Origin: Actinorhabdospora filicis
Lineage (GTDB): Bacteria; Actinomycetota; Actinomycetes; Mycobacteriales; Micromonosporaceae
Length of the DNA: 64,000 bases
Reading direction: 5' to 3'
Assembly: GCF_030269765.1 (NCBI RefSeq)
Contig: NZ_BSTX01000004.1
Coordinates: 178,597-242,596, forward strand
A program made the translations under genes and the position numbers. Shown here in pieces: positions 17,094 to 25,041 of this stretch (position 1 is its first letter; the number at the start of each line of letters is the position of its first letter). Under the pieces are notes generated by a model. The model had not been told where the DNA came from and did not search any database. It saw only the letters and a list, made by a program, of their open reading frames with translations.

Positions 17094-18130
17094 GTGAGCA
17101 CGCCCCCTTCGGCGAGCAGGCGCGTGCACATCGACAGCAGCGCGCCCTTGGGGCGCAGCCCGTCGAGGGTGCCGCGCCGGACGCGGTCGTCGAGTTCGGA
17201 CTCCGACTCGTAGGTCTCGCGCAGGGGCAGGCCGAGGGTGTCGGCGACCTCGGTGACGGGGACGCGGTCGGCGTCGCGGACGATCAGCTCCGGCGCGTCC
17301 CAGTGCGGCCCGTAGGCGGCGAGGACGGCCCGCGCGGCCCCGCTGCCCTGGACGGTGCCCCGGGCCACGAGATAGGCCGTGGTGCACCGCTCGGCGGTGC
17401 GGGTCGCGGCGGCGTCGGGGTGCCGGGGCAGGTCGGCGACCACCACGTCGTAGATGTCGCGGGCGGCGTCGAGGGTCTTGTCGAGCAGCTTCGCCGGGAC
17501 CGAGGCGGGCGCGGCGGGCCTGGTGGCCAGGACCGCCAGGCGACCGTCGTTGACCAGCTGACTGGGTTCGAGGCTGGGCCGCTCCAGCCCGGCGAGGTCG
17601 GGCCAGCGCCGCCCGGGCCGCGCCTCCCAGCCGATGAGGAGGTCGAGTCCGCCGCCGAGGGGGTCCAGGTCCAGCAGCAGCGTCTGCCGTCCGGCCCGCG
17701 CGGCGGCCAGGGCGAGAGCCGCCGCCAGGACACTCGATCCGGCGCCCCCACCGCCGCCGACCACGCCGATGACGGGGACGGGCGGCGGCGCGGGAGCGAA
17801 CCAGCGGGCCAGCAGCACCCGCGCGGCGGTGACGGGGGCGACGCAGGACGCGCCCAGCCGCATCGCGGCCGTCCACGGCGGCCGCTGGTCGCTCGGCGAG
17901 GGCGGCAGCAGGACGGCCACGCGGTCGTGCGGCGGCGGTTCGGCGTCGGCGCAGGCGGGCGCGGCGTCATGGCCGAGGACGACGCAGGGCGCGCGGGACC
18001 AGTGCCGCCTGGCCTCCTCGAAGGTCGGCGCGACGAGCGGCTCGGTCTGCGCCGAGTCGCACAGGCGCTGGAGCTCGTCCAGGAGCAGGCGGTCGGTGGT
18101 GATGACGAGAGGGCGGTTTCGTGCGGACAT
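17090..18130 (-). CDS. ssd: CpaE/Ssd-like MinD-type protein with atypical P-loop
   Basis: The 346-residue product has a receiver-like N-terminal region and a MinD/ParA-type domain from about 118. The P-loop reads VVGGGGGAGSS, lacking the Lys of the usual GGVGKT/S (Ser at 132). DLDPLGGGLDLL near 154-165 matches the Walker A' region. In actinobacteria this gene heads the Tad operon and is named ssd (septum site determining) in M. tuberculosis; CpaE relatives place the pilus machinery. It is the first gene here, and a DnaA-box-rich intergenic region lies upstream. Whether it hydrolyses ATP is doubtful. Confidence 0.82.
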   Translation of the reverse strand: MSARNRPLVITTDRLLLDELQRLCDSAQTEPLVAPTFEEARRHWSRAPCVVLGHDAAPACADAEPPPHDRVAVLLPPSPSDQRPPWTAAMRLGASCVAPVTAARVLLARWFAPAPPPVPVIGVVGGGGGAGSSVLAAALALAAARAGRQTLLLDLDPLGGGLDLLIGWEARPGRRWPDLAGLERPSLEPSQLVNDGRLAVLATRPAAPASVPAKLLDKTLDAARDIYDVVVADLPRHPDAAATRTAERCTTAYLVARGTVQGSGAARAVLAAYGPHWDAPELIVRDADRVPVTEVADTLGLPLRETYESESELDDRVRRGTLDGLRPKGALLSMCTRLLAEGGVLT

Positions 18131-18217
18131 CGGATCATCGCCTCCGGAATCGGATGACTTCGGGTGATTCCGAGCTTTGACGATCTCCGTCAACCTGGCA
18201 AACAGGACCTTCCCGGA

Positions 18218-18264
18218 CCTGTGGATAACTTGTGCATTGTGGATGAAAATACCCACCCGGGTAT
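18218..18264 (+). promoter_or_regulatory. DnaA-box-like pair plus ATACCC-N4-GGGTAT inverted repeat (copy 1)
   Basis: The 47-nt element reads CCTGTGGATAAC (18218-18229), then TTGTGGATGAAA, then ATACCC (49-54), ACCC, GGGTAT (59-64). A further CCTGTGGATAAC follows at 18269-18280. TGTGGATAA is the reverse complement of the DnaA box TTATCCACA. The inverted repeat resembles operators of CsoR-type metal repressors. A nearly identical element lies on the opposite strand at 56082-56128. Both sit between divergently transcribed genes. The function is inferred only. Confidence 0.55.
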
Positions 18265-18343
18265 ACGGCCTGTGGATAACTCACGCGTGGTCCGGACCAC
18301 ACTGGACACGCGGTGTCGCAACGGTCGCCTAGGCTTCCCCTCC

Positions 18344-19039
18344 ATGACGACTTTCGTGCTCGTCCCCGGCGCCTGGGGTGGCGCGTGGATGTGGGAGCCG
18401 GTCACGCGCGAACTCACCGCCGCCGGGCACACCGTCCACGCCGTGACGCTCCCGGGCCTGCACGCCCACGGCAGCGAGGAGCGGTCCTCGATCACCCTCG
18501 ACGACCACGTCGCCTACGTGCGCGGCCTGCTGGACGAGATCGGCGAGACCGGCGTCGTCCTCGCCGGGCACAGCTACGCGGGCATCGTCGCCGGGCTGGT
18601 CGCCGCCGCCGAGCCCGAACGCGTCGGGCACACCGTCTTCGTCGACGCGAACGTGCCGGTCGACGGGCACTCCATGATCGACGGCTGGTCGCCCGAAGGG
18701 CGCGCGCACGTCACGGCCGCCATCGAGGCCAACGGCGGGCTCTGGCCCGTCCTGTCCGCCGAAGACCTCGACGGGCAGGACTTCGACGACGCGCGGCTCG
18801 CGCTGTTCCTCGGGCGTTCCCTGCCGCATCCGGGCCGCACGATCTTCGGCGTCGCCAAGCCGGAGCGCCCGCTGACCGAGCTGAGCGCGACCTACATCAA
18901 CTGCACGCTGAACGGCGAGGACCCGAACCCGGCCGCCGCCCCGTACCGCGACGTGTGGCGCTTCGTCGAGCTGCGCACGGGCCACTGGCCGATGCTCACC
19001 AAGCCCAAGGAGCTGGCCGCGATCCTGCGGGCGGTCTAA
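18344..19039 (+). CDS. Alpha/beta hydrolase
   Basis: The 231-residue protein begins MTTFVLVPGAWGGAWMWEPV, typical of the small esterase/hydroxynitrile-lyase-like alpha/beta hydrolases, with an oxyanion-hole region at GAWGG, the nucleophile elbow GHSYAG near residue 75, and a catalytic His in the C-terminal RTGHWPML. It is likely a cytosolic carboxylesterase; the substrate is unknown. It is divergent from ssd, and the intervening 213 nt carry the DnaA-box-like element. Its stop overlaps the end of the convergent RsbW-like gene by 4 nt. Confidence 0.88.
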   Translation: MTTFVLVPGAWGGAWMWEPVTRELTAAGHTVHAVTLPGLHAHGSEERSSITLDDHVAYVRGLLDEIGETGVVLAGHSYAGIVAGLVAAAEPERVGHTVFVDANVPVDGHSMIDGWSPEGRAHVTAAIEANGGLWPVLSAEDLDGQDFDDARLALFLGRSLPHPGRTIFGVAKPERPLTELSATYINCTLNGEDPNPAAAPYRDVWRFVELRTGHWPMLTKPKELAAILRAV

Positions 19040-19407
19040 CGCCAGTGCAGGACGACCGTCGTGCCCACCCCGTTGATCCCCGGGGTGGTGCGCAGGTCGC
19101 TGACCAGACCCGACAGCAGCGCCATCGCCACGGGGTCGGCGCTCTCACCGGCGGGCGCGCGGTCGCTCACCCGCACGGTGAACCCGCCCCCGTTGCCCTC
19201 GCACTCCAGGCGCACGGGCTCGCGCAGCCCGTGCCGCTGGTGCCGGGCGACGGCCTGCGCGCAGGCCTCACCGACGGCGAACCGGACCTCGTCCAGCGCC
19301 TCGCCGCGCACGCCGGCCTGCTGCGCGGCGGCTCCGGCGACGAGACGGACCGTCCGCACGTGGGCCGGGGCGGGGGTGAAACTGACCCGCACCACCGGCA
19401 TCGTCAC
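19036..19407 (-). CDS. RsbW-like anti-sigma factor / histidine-kinase-like ATPase
   Basis: The 123-residue protein has the GHKL ATPase fold of anti-sigma kinases: EVRFAVGEACAQAV is the N-box, DRAP takes the place of the G1 box, and GVGTTVVLHW closes the domain. It follows bldG with an ATGA overlap, the same order as the bldG locus of Streptomyces, where the downstream gene encodes an anti-sigma factor held by BldG. It should bind a sigma factor and possibly phosphorylate BldG. The G1 box is weaker than usual, so kinase activity is uncertain. Confidence 0.85.
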   Translation of the reverse strand: MTMPVVRVSFTPAPAHVRTVRLVAGAAAQQAGVRGEALDEVRFAVGEACAQAVARHQRHGLREPVRLECEGNGGGFTVRVSDRAPAGESADPVAMALLSGLVSDLRTTPGINGVGTTVVLHWR

Positions 19408-19736
19408 GAACCGTCCGGACTCGCCGAGTCCTGAATGTCGAAGACCTGGTCGAGACCGGTGAGCCGGAAGATCTTCAGGATCCGTTCCTGGTCGCAGAGA
19501 ATGACGAGCGTCCCGCCGACCTCTCGCAGCCGCTTGAGCGTCCCGACGAGCACACCGAGTCCGGTCGAGTCGAGAAACTCCACGCTGTTCAGATCGACGG
19601 TCAGGCGCCGGACCCCGTCGGAGACCAGGTTGCGCAGATGTTCGCGCAGGCCGGGGGCCGAGTAAAGGTCGATCTCTCCACGGGCCGCGACGACCGACCG
19701 GTCACCGTCGGTCCGCGTGGACAGCGCGAGTTCCAT
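19404..19736 (-). CDS. bldG: Anti-sigma factor antagonist BldG
   Basis: The 110-residue STAS-domain protein carries the conserved phosphorylation site in EFLDSTGLGVLVG (Ser57), and its QERILKIFRLTGLDQVF C-terminal region closely resembles Streptomyces BldG as I remember it. BldG frees sigma factors by sequestering anti-sigma partners and is needed for aerial development in Streptomyces. Its own stop overlaps the start of the RsbW-like gene. The ATG at 19736 gives the usual family length. It is divergent from the helicase gene. Confidence 0.92.
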   Translation of the reverse strand: MELALSTRTDGDRSVVAARGEIDLYSAPGLREHLRNLVSDGVRRLTVDLNSVEFLDSTGLGVLVGTLKRLREVGGTLVILCDQERILKIFRLTGLDQVFDIQDSASPDGS

Positions 19737-19839
19737 GGACACCCTCCCGGATCGGAACGCGGCGCGCGAGCGCCGCAAGGACACGTTACCGGCAGACGGC
19801 CTCGGGCGATCCGGACCCGCTGTGTCAGGCTCGTTATTC

Positions 19840-22140
19840 ATGAGCGAGGTCTCAGTTCCCGCGCGTCTCCTGGAGCGCCTGCGGCAGGCGCGGACCGGCG
19901 ACGCGCTGCGGCACGTTCGCCGCATTCCCCCGCGCCCCGGACGGGTCGGCGAGTGGCCCGCGTGGACGCCCGTCGAGCTCCGCGAGGCCCTCGCCGCGAC
20001 CGGCGTCGCCGAACCGTGGACGCACCAGGTCGCCGCCGCCGAGGCCGCCCACCGGGGCGAGCACGTCGTCGTCGCCACCGGCACCGCGTCCGGCAAGACC
20101 CTCGCCTACCAGCTGCCGACCCTTTCGGCGCTGCTGGAGGACGAGTCGGCGTGCGCGCTGTACCTGTCGCCGACCAAGGCCCTGGCCGCCGACCAGATGC
20201 GCTCCCTCGGCGAGCTGGGCCTGACGTCGGTCGTCGCGGCCGTCTACGACGGCGACACCCCCTATGAGCAGCGCGAATGGCTGCGCAGGCACGCGCGCAT
20301 GCTGCTGTCCAACCCCGACATGGTCCATCACGGCATGCTGCCCCGCCACGAGCGGTGGGGACGGTTCCTGCGCCGCCTGAAGTACGTGATCGTCGACGAA
20401 TGTCACACCTACCGGGGAGTATTCGGCTCGCACGTCGCGCTGCTGCTGCGCAGGCTGCGCCGGGTGGCCGCGATCTACGGGGCCGACCCGGTGTTCCTGC
20501 TGGCCTCGGCGACCACCGGCGATCCGGCCTACACGGCGTCGCGGCTGGTCGGCGCGCCCGTCACGGCGGTGACCGACGACGGTTCGCCGCGCGCGGGGAC
20601 GACGTTCGCGCTGTGGGAGCCGCCGATGCTGCCCGACATCACCGGCGAGGGCGGCGCGCCCGTCCGCAAGTCCACCTTGAGCGAGACCTCCGACCTGCTC
20701 ACCGACCTCGTCGTCTCCGGCACGCGCACGGTGGCCTTCGTCGGCTCCCGCCGAGGCGCGGAGTTCGTGGCGCAGATGACCCGCCGCGGACTGTCCGACG
20801 TGGACCCCGACCTGCCCGACCGGGTCGCCGCCTACCGCGCGGGGTACCTGCGAGAGGAGCGCCGGGAACTGGAGGAGCGCCTGCGCGAGGGCGACATCCT
20901 CGGCCTGGCCGCCACCAACGCGCTGGAGCTCGGCGTGGACATCGCCGGGCTCGACGCCGTCGTCCTGGCCGGCTACCCCGGCACCCTGGCCAGCGTGTGG
21001 CAGCAGGCCGGACGCGCGGGCCGCGCCGGACGCGAGGCGCTGGCCGTGCTCGTCGCGCGCGACGACCCGCTGGACACCTACCTCGTGCACCACCCCGAGG
21101 CGATCTTCGACCGCCCGGTGGAGGCCACCGTCCTCGACCCGGCCAACCCATACGTCCTGGCCCCGCACCTGGCGCGCGCGGCGACCGAGGCGCACCTGAC
21201 CGAGGAGGACGTCGAGCTCTTCGGCGGTGAACCCGCCCGCCGCGCCCTGGAGTTCCTGGTCGCCGACGGGCTGCTGCGGCGCCGCCGCGCGGGCTGGTTC
21301 TGGACGCGGCACGACCGGCCGGACGTGTCCCTGCGCGGCACGGGGGGTGAGCCGGTCGCGGTCGTGGAGACCGAGACCGGGCAGCTGCTCGGCACGGTCG
21401 ACGCGGCCTCCGCGCCCTTCCTGACCCACCCGGGGGCGGTCTACCCGCATCAGGGCCGCACGTACCTCGTGGACGCCCTCGACCTCGACGACGCGGTGGC
21501 GATGGTGACGCCCGCGAACCCCGACTGGACCACCCATCCCCGCGACGTCACCGACCTGGAGGTTCTGTCGGTGACCAGGCGCGTGGACGCCGGGCCCGTC
21601 GCCGCCTACCTCGGCGAGGTCGACGTGACCGGGCAGGTCACCTCCTACCAGCGGCGGCGCCTGCCCAGCGGGCAGATCATCGACGAGACGCCCCTCGACC
21701 TGCCCGCGCGGTCCCTGCGGACCGTGGCGGTGTGGTGGACGATCGCCCCGTCGGCGCTCATCGACGCCGGACTCGCCAAGCCCGACTTCCCGGGCTCCCT
21801 GCACGCCGCCGAGCACGCCGCCATCGGCCTCCTGCCGCTGGTCGCGACCTGCGACCGCTGGGACGTCGGCGGGCTGTCGACCGCGCTGCACCCCGACACC
21901 GGCACGCCCACGATCTTCGTCTACGACGGGCACCCCGGCGGCGCCGGTTTCGCCGAGCGGGGATTCGAGGCGGTGCGAGCGTGGCTGACCGCGACGAGGG
22001 ACGCCATCCGCGCCTGCGAATGCTCCTCGGGCTGTCCTTCGTGTGTGCAGTCGCCCAAGTGCGGCAACGGGAACGAGCCCTTGGATAAGCCCGGCGCGCT
22101 GGTCGTGCTGGGGGTGCTGCTGCGGAGCCTGCCCGCGTAA
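19840..22140 (+). CDS. DEAD/DEAH-box helicase with C-terminal DUF1998 cysteine motif (MrfA/Hrq1-like)
   Basis: The 766-residue product has helicase motif I ATGTASGKT (near 80), motif II DECH (near 185), motif III ASAT, and motif VI QQAGRAGRAG. The C-terminus holds the DUF1998 region with four cysteines in CECSSGCPSCVQSPKCG, a zinc-binding site found in MrfA-type DNA repair helicases. It probably unwinds DNA during repair of bulky or cross-linked lesions. The chosen ATG at 19840 matches the family N-terminus. It sits next to bldG, as in Streptomyces. Confidence 0.92.
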   Translation: MSEVSVPARLLERLRQARTGDALRHVRRIPPRPGRVGEWPAWTPVELREALAATGVAEPWTHQVAAAEAAHRGEHVVVATGTASGKTLAYQLPTLSALLEDESACALYLSPTKALAADQMRSLGELGLTSVVAAVYDGDTPYEQREWLRRHARMLLSNPDMVHHGMLPRHERWGRFLRRLKYVIVDECHTYRGVFGSHVALLLRRLRRVAAIYGADPVFLLASATTGDPAYTASRLVGAPVTAVTDDGSPRAGTTFALWEPPMLPDITGEGGAPVRKSTLSETSDLLTDLVVSGTRTVAFVGSRRGAEFVAQMTRRGLSDVDPDLPDRVAAYRAGYLREERRELEERLREGDILGLAATNALELGVDIAGLDAVVLAGYPGTLASVWQQAGRAGRAGREALAVLVARDDPLDTYLVHHPEAIFDRPVEATVLDPANPYVLAPHLARAATEAHLTEEDVELFGGEPARRALEFLVADGLLRRRRAGWFWTRHDRPDVSLRGTGGEPVAVVETETGQLLGTVDAASAPFLTHPGAVYPHQGRTYLVDALDLDDAVAMVTPANPDWTTHPRDVTDLEVLSVTRRVDAGPVAAYLGEVDVTGQVTSYQRRRLPSGQIIDETPLDLPARSLRTVAVWWTIAPSALIDAGLAKPDFPGSLHAAEHAAIGLLPLVATCDRWDVGGLSTALHPDTGTPTIFVYDGHPGGAGFAERGFEAVRAWLTATRDAIRACECSSGCPSCVQSPKCGNGNEPLDKPGALVVLGVLLRSLPA

Positions 22141-22570
22141 CCCGGTTCGGCGCCGGTCGTTGTACCGGGCACAGGACCGACGGAACCGGGATACCGGACC
22201 CGCAGGTTCGCGGCGGAAGAACGTGGAGCCACGGGCGCGATCGGCCCGTTCGGTGCGCTCCACAGGTGCCCGCCGAAACACCGGCGCCGCTCATCCCCCG
22301 ACGATTCGACGTCATCGTCCGGGCCCGGCGCCGTGATCATCGGCCGAGTCATGGCCGGGACCACCGCCGGAACCACCACCGAAGGACTGCCGGGAGCACC
22401 GCTGGCAGTACCGCCGGGGTGGGGCCGCGTGGGCGGTTTCGCGGGGGCCGTGGTGGACCTGGTGACACGGCCGATGACGGTGGGGCCGCGCGGGCGGTTT
22501 CGCGGGACGGCCGGTCAGGCGTCCCGTGGGACCGGGCGGCCCGCTTGGAACCGCCCGGTGGGTTCGCCGG
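22141..22570. other. Gene-free spacer with one 27-nt direct repeat
   Basis: No credible gene. GTGGGGCCGCG[T/C]GGGCGG, continuing TTTCGCGGG, occurs at 22419 and again at 22480, with one mismatch in 27 nt. Confidence 0.4.
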
Positions 22571-22753
22571 TCAGCCGCCGTAATACGGGACGCACTGCCA
22601 GCCGCAGTTGCACTTCTTGCAGCACAGGCACTCGCCCGGGCCTTCCGTGCACTCCATGACATCGCACTGACCCTGCTCATCGCAGCAGGCTCCGGCTTCG
22701 GCTCGGGGGACGAGCCGTTCGACTAAGGCGTCGGCGATCGCTTTCAGGAACAT
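22571..22753 (-). CDS. Cysteine-rich small peptide, copy 1
   Basis: The 60-residue product has an amphipathic N-terminal part, MFLKAIADALVERLVPRAEA, then a core with ten cysteines (23, 24, 30, 35, 42, 44, 45, 48, 50, 54) ending VPYYGG. It has no classical signal peptide. A ribosome site (GGGAG) lies 9 nt before the ATG. It is the downstream member of a tandem pair: copy 2 starts 383 nt upstream with 23 of the first 24 residues identical, but the cores differ apart from nine shared cysteines. This leader/core pattern recalls ribosomally made peptides or metal-binding peptides; no modifying enzyme is adjacent. The family was not recognised. Confidence 0.75.
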   Translation of the reverse strand: MFLKAIADALVERLVPRAEAGACCDEQGQCDVMECTEGPGECLCCKKCNCGWQCVPYYGG

Positions 22754-22953
22754 GTGTGGGCTCCCATCGGGCGGGTGTGTGCGGCCGATACCGCACGGTG
22801 ACGATCGTGTGGTGTGGCGCGGCGGAAGTCGCCGCTGACTTTCGCGTGAATCCGGATCGAGCGCTCAGACGATGAACAACGTGGGCCGTGTGGACGACGT
22901 GAGCGTTCGCGCGGATGGAGAGGAGGAGGTGGGACGTCCCCGGGACGTGCCCG

Positions 22954-23136
22954 TTAAGGGATGTAGCAGGATCCGCAGATCAGCCTGCAGCTGCAGGAGT
23001 AGCAGCAGAGCTTCACGGAGATTCCGTCGGCGCAGTCGTAGGTGTCGCACAGGCCGCGGTCCTCGCAGCAGGCTCCGGCTTCGGTCCGGGGGACGAGCCG
23101 TTCGACTAAGGCGTCGGCGATCGCTTTCAGGAACAT
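22954..23136 (-). CDS. Cysteine-rich small peptide, copy 2
   Basis: The 60-residue paralogue of the peptide at 22571 starts with MFLKAIADALVERLVPRTEA and has cysteines at 23, 24, 30, 35, 44, 45, 48, 50, 54 and 57; it ends CYIP. The DNA of the start region and about 75 nt of 5' untranslated sequence is almost identical to that of copy 1 (only one difference between 23137-23190 and 22754-22807), so the duplication is recent or kept uniform, while the core has changed. A frame open further upstream to 23520 looks like chance. The function is unknown. Confidence 0.75.
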   Translation of the reverse strand: MFLKAIADALVERLVPRTEAGACCEDRGLCDTYDCADGISVKLCCYSCSCRLICGSCYIP

Positions 23137-23772
23137 GTGTGGGCTCCCATCGGGCGGGTGTGTGCGGCCGATACCGCACGGTAACGATCGTGTCATCTCA
23201 CCGAGGGGAAGTCTCTGGTCACTTTCGGCGCGAATACGCACCGAGAAGTCACGAATACGGACCGAGCGCTCAGACGCTGAAACTGCCACACAGACGCCAT
23301 TGCCATCGGCACGGGCGCGGGCACACCGACGCCGGATGCCGTGCGGGCCGGGACCAGCGCGCGTGGAAGGAGGTGGGACGAGCACGCCGGACTTGAAGTC
23401 TTCGCCGTGCGGGGAGCGAAAGGCGCTACCGGTCTTGGGGTCGGGGTGCCGAAGTACCGGGTGCCGAAGTACGGAAGTGCGGAAGTGCCAAAGTGCCGAG
23501 GTGCCCGGGTACGAGGTCACTGCGGCATGCGGCGGTGCGGGCTGTCATGGGCCCGGGTGCCTGCCAGACCATCGCACCTCACGAGTGCCGGGGTCTCGCT
23601 GCTGAGATCTCTCCGGCCGGTTCGCCAGCAAGGGTTCGCCGCGGCTAGGCCGCCGGCCGGCTCGCCGACGATGCCGACCCTCGCCGACCAGTTCGCCATC
23701 GAGGTTTCGCCGCCCGGGCGGCGAAAGAAAGGAGGCCACGGCCGCCGACCCGAAGGTCCGGCTCGATCGCGC
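23137..23772. other. Gene-free spacer upstream of the cysteine-rich peptides
   Basis: The right part holds short direct repeats around 23445-23515 (units such as CCGAAGTACCGGGTG and GGAAGTGC). The left 60-130 nt is the duplicated 5' region of the peptide genes and includes a shared CCGAGCGCTCAGACG-like motif near 23262 (TCGAGCGCTCAGACG near 22857). No gene is credible. Confidence 0.4.
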
Positions 23773-23915
23773 CAGTCCGGTCGCGCAGTCCGATCGCCAA
23801 GTCCGATCGCGCGACCCGGTCGCGCAGTCGGATCACCTGGCCCGGTCGCGCAGTCCGATCGCGCGGCTCGATCGCCCAGTCCGATCGCCCGGTCCGCTCA
23901 CGCAGTCCGATCGCG
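23773..23915. repeat. 13-bp tandem repeat, 11 copies
   Basis: Eleven consecutive 13-mers with consensus CAGTCCGATCGCG run without gaps, starting at 23773 and stepping by 13 to 23903. Variation concentrates at positions 1-4 and 8. The array ends 8 nt before the stop codon of the Nudix gene, so it lies in that gene's 3' region. Confidence 0.8.
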
Positions 23916-23923
23916 TTCGCCCG

Positions 23924-24373
23924 TCAGGGCCGGACCTTGCCCAGCAGTGCGGCCACATCCGCGCTCACCGGTGTGGGGAGTTCGCCGTGGGGCGACCACA
24001 CGGCGGCGTCGTGCTCCTCGGGGTCCAGCCTGATGTCGCCCGCGTCGACGGTGAGGTTCCAGTTGTGCTGGCGCATGAGGATTCCGCCGCGAGAGACGTA
24101 GTCGAAGGAGCCGAGGTATTCGCCGACCGCGGACACCGTCAGGCCGGTCTCCTCGAAGACCTCGCGGGCCAGCGCGACGTAGAGACCCTCGCCGGGATCC
24201 ACCTTGCCGGAGGGCAGTTCCCACTGCCCGCCCATGTAGTCGGAGGCCGCGCGGCGGATGAGCAGCACCCGCCCGTCGCGGGCGATGACGCCGCCGACGA
24301 CCTGCTGCTCGATCCCGTCGCGCTTGTCGCGCAGGACGAGGCTCTCCGGGTCGGACGGGGTGGTATCGGGCAT
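23924..24373 (-). CDS. Nudix hydrolase
   Basis: The 149-residue protein has a complete Nudix box: G56-x5-E62-x7-R70-E71-V72-x-E74-E75-x-G77-L78. It should cleave a nucleoside diphosphate linked to some moiety, using Mg2+. A preceding QQVVGGVIARDGRVLLIRRA strand and the later LDPEEHDAAVW fit the MutT/ADP-ribose-type fold, but the substrate is not determinable. The ATG at 24373 is chosen by domain length. It is divergent from the membrane protein at 24532. Confidence 0.92.
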   Translation of the reverse strand: MPDTTPSDPESLVLRDKRDGIEQQVVGGVIARDGRVLLIRRAASDYMGGQWELPSGKVDPGEGLYVALAREVFEETGLTVSAVGEYLGSFDYVSRGGILMRQHNWNLTVDAGDIRLDPEEHDAAVWSPHGELPTPVSADVAALLGKVRP

Positions 24374-24531
24374 GGTCGATCCCTTCGCCGGTGAACCTGT
24401 GAGGGTAGTGGGTCCACGTGACGCGGGGGTGACTCCGGGTCGACGGTCCCACACGGATCGGCCCCCACGGGCCGATATGACGGACCACCCGACTCTGGCC
24501 GGGGTGGCACCCTTTGGGTATCAATGACGGC

Positions 24532-25041
24532 GTGGAAGTCCTCTGGGCGATGCCGCCGCTGCTGACCCTGCTCGTGCTGCTCGCCCGCGCGATGTTCCTG
24601 CGCGCGATCGGGCGCTCCCCGGGGGCGATCGACCCGTCCTTCCACTTCGACGCCAACCGCGAGATCGTGCGGCTCATGGACGCCGACGAAAAGGTCGCGG
24701 CCCTGGTCGCCGAGGTCAACGGGGAGCGCGATCCGCTGGGCGCGGGCAGCGTCCTGATCGCCGAGGGCGTCATGCAGATGAACACCGACCACACCCGCCA
24801 CATGCGCATGGTCTACCTCGGGCTGGCGATGGCGCTCACGGTCCTGTGCTCACCGCCGATGCTGGCGCTGTACCTGCTGTTCTTCTGGACCTGGCTGTGG
24901 CCGACGCTGCTGTGCTGCGCCGTCACCGTGGGCGGGTTCCTGGTGGGACTGCGGGCGCTGCGGGAGATCGACCGCTGGCCGCTGCTCGGGAAGCGCTGGA
25001 TCCTCACGCGGGCGGGACGCGAAGCGGCAGCAGCACTCTGA
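24532..25041 (+). CDS. Hypothetical membrane protein
   Basis: The product of about 169 residues has a hydrophobic N-terminal segment (MPPLLTLLVLLARAMFLRAI), a soluble middle with GERDPLGAGSVLIAEGVMQM, and two further membrane helices between about 95 and 145. No family motif is recognised. The start is uncertain: GTG at 24532 is given, while ATG at 24550 and TTG at 24514 are in frame. The last 38 nt overlap tail-to-tail with the sensor kinase gene, a compact arrangement. Confidence 0.6.
   Translation: MEVLWAMPPLLTLLVLLARAMFLRAIGRSPGAIDPSFHFDANREIVRLMDADEKVAALVAEVNGERDPLGAGSVLIAEGVMQMNTDHTRHMRMVYLGLAMALTVLCSPPMLALYLLFFWTWLWPTLLCCAVTVGGFLVGLRALREIDRWPLLGKRWILTRAGREAAAAL

Noticed and set aside
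18210..18290. The DnaA-box cluster as a chromosomal replication origin
   Set aside because: Only three boxes, no AT-rich unwinding region, and no dnaA, dnaN or gyr genes nearby; a regulatory cluster fits better.
22419..22506. Two 27-nt repeats 61 nt apart, which looks like a CRISPR unit
   Set aside because: Only two copies, no palindromic core, and no similarity to the type I-E-like repeats elsewhere in the window; a simple direct repeat is the better reading.
22571..23136. Calling the cysteine-rich peptides lanthipeptide precursors
   Set aside because: There is no LanB/LanM, LanC, transporter or protease gene nearby and the core is poor in Ser and Thr relative to Cys; only a general leader/core pattern is supported.
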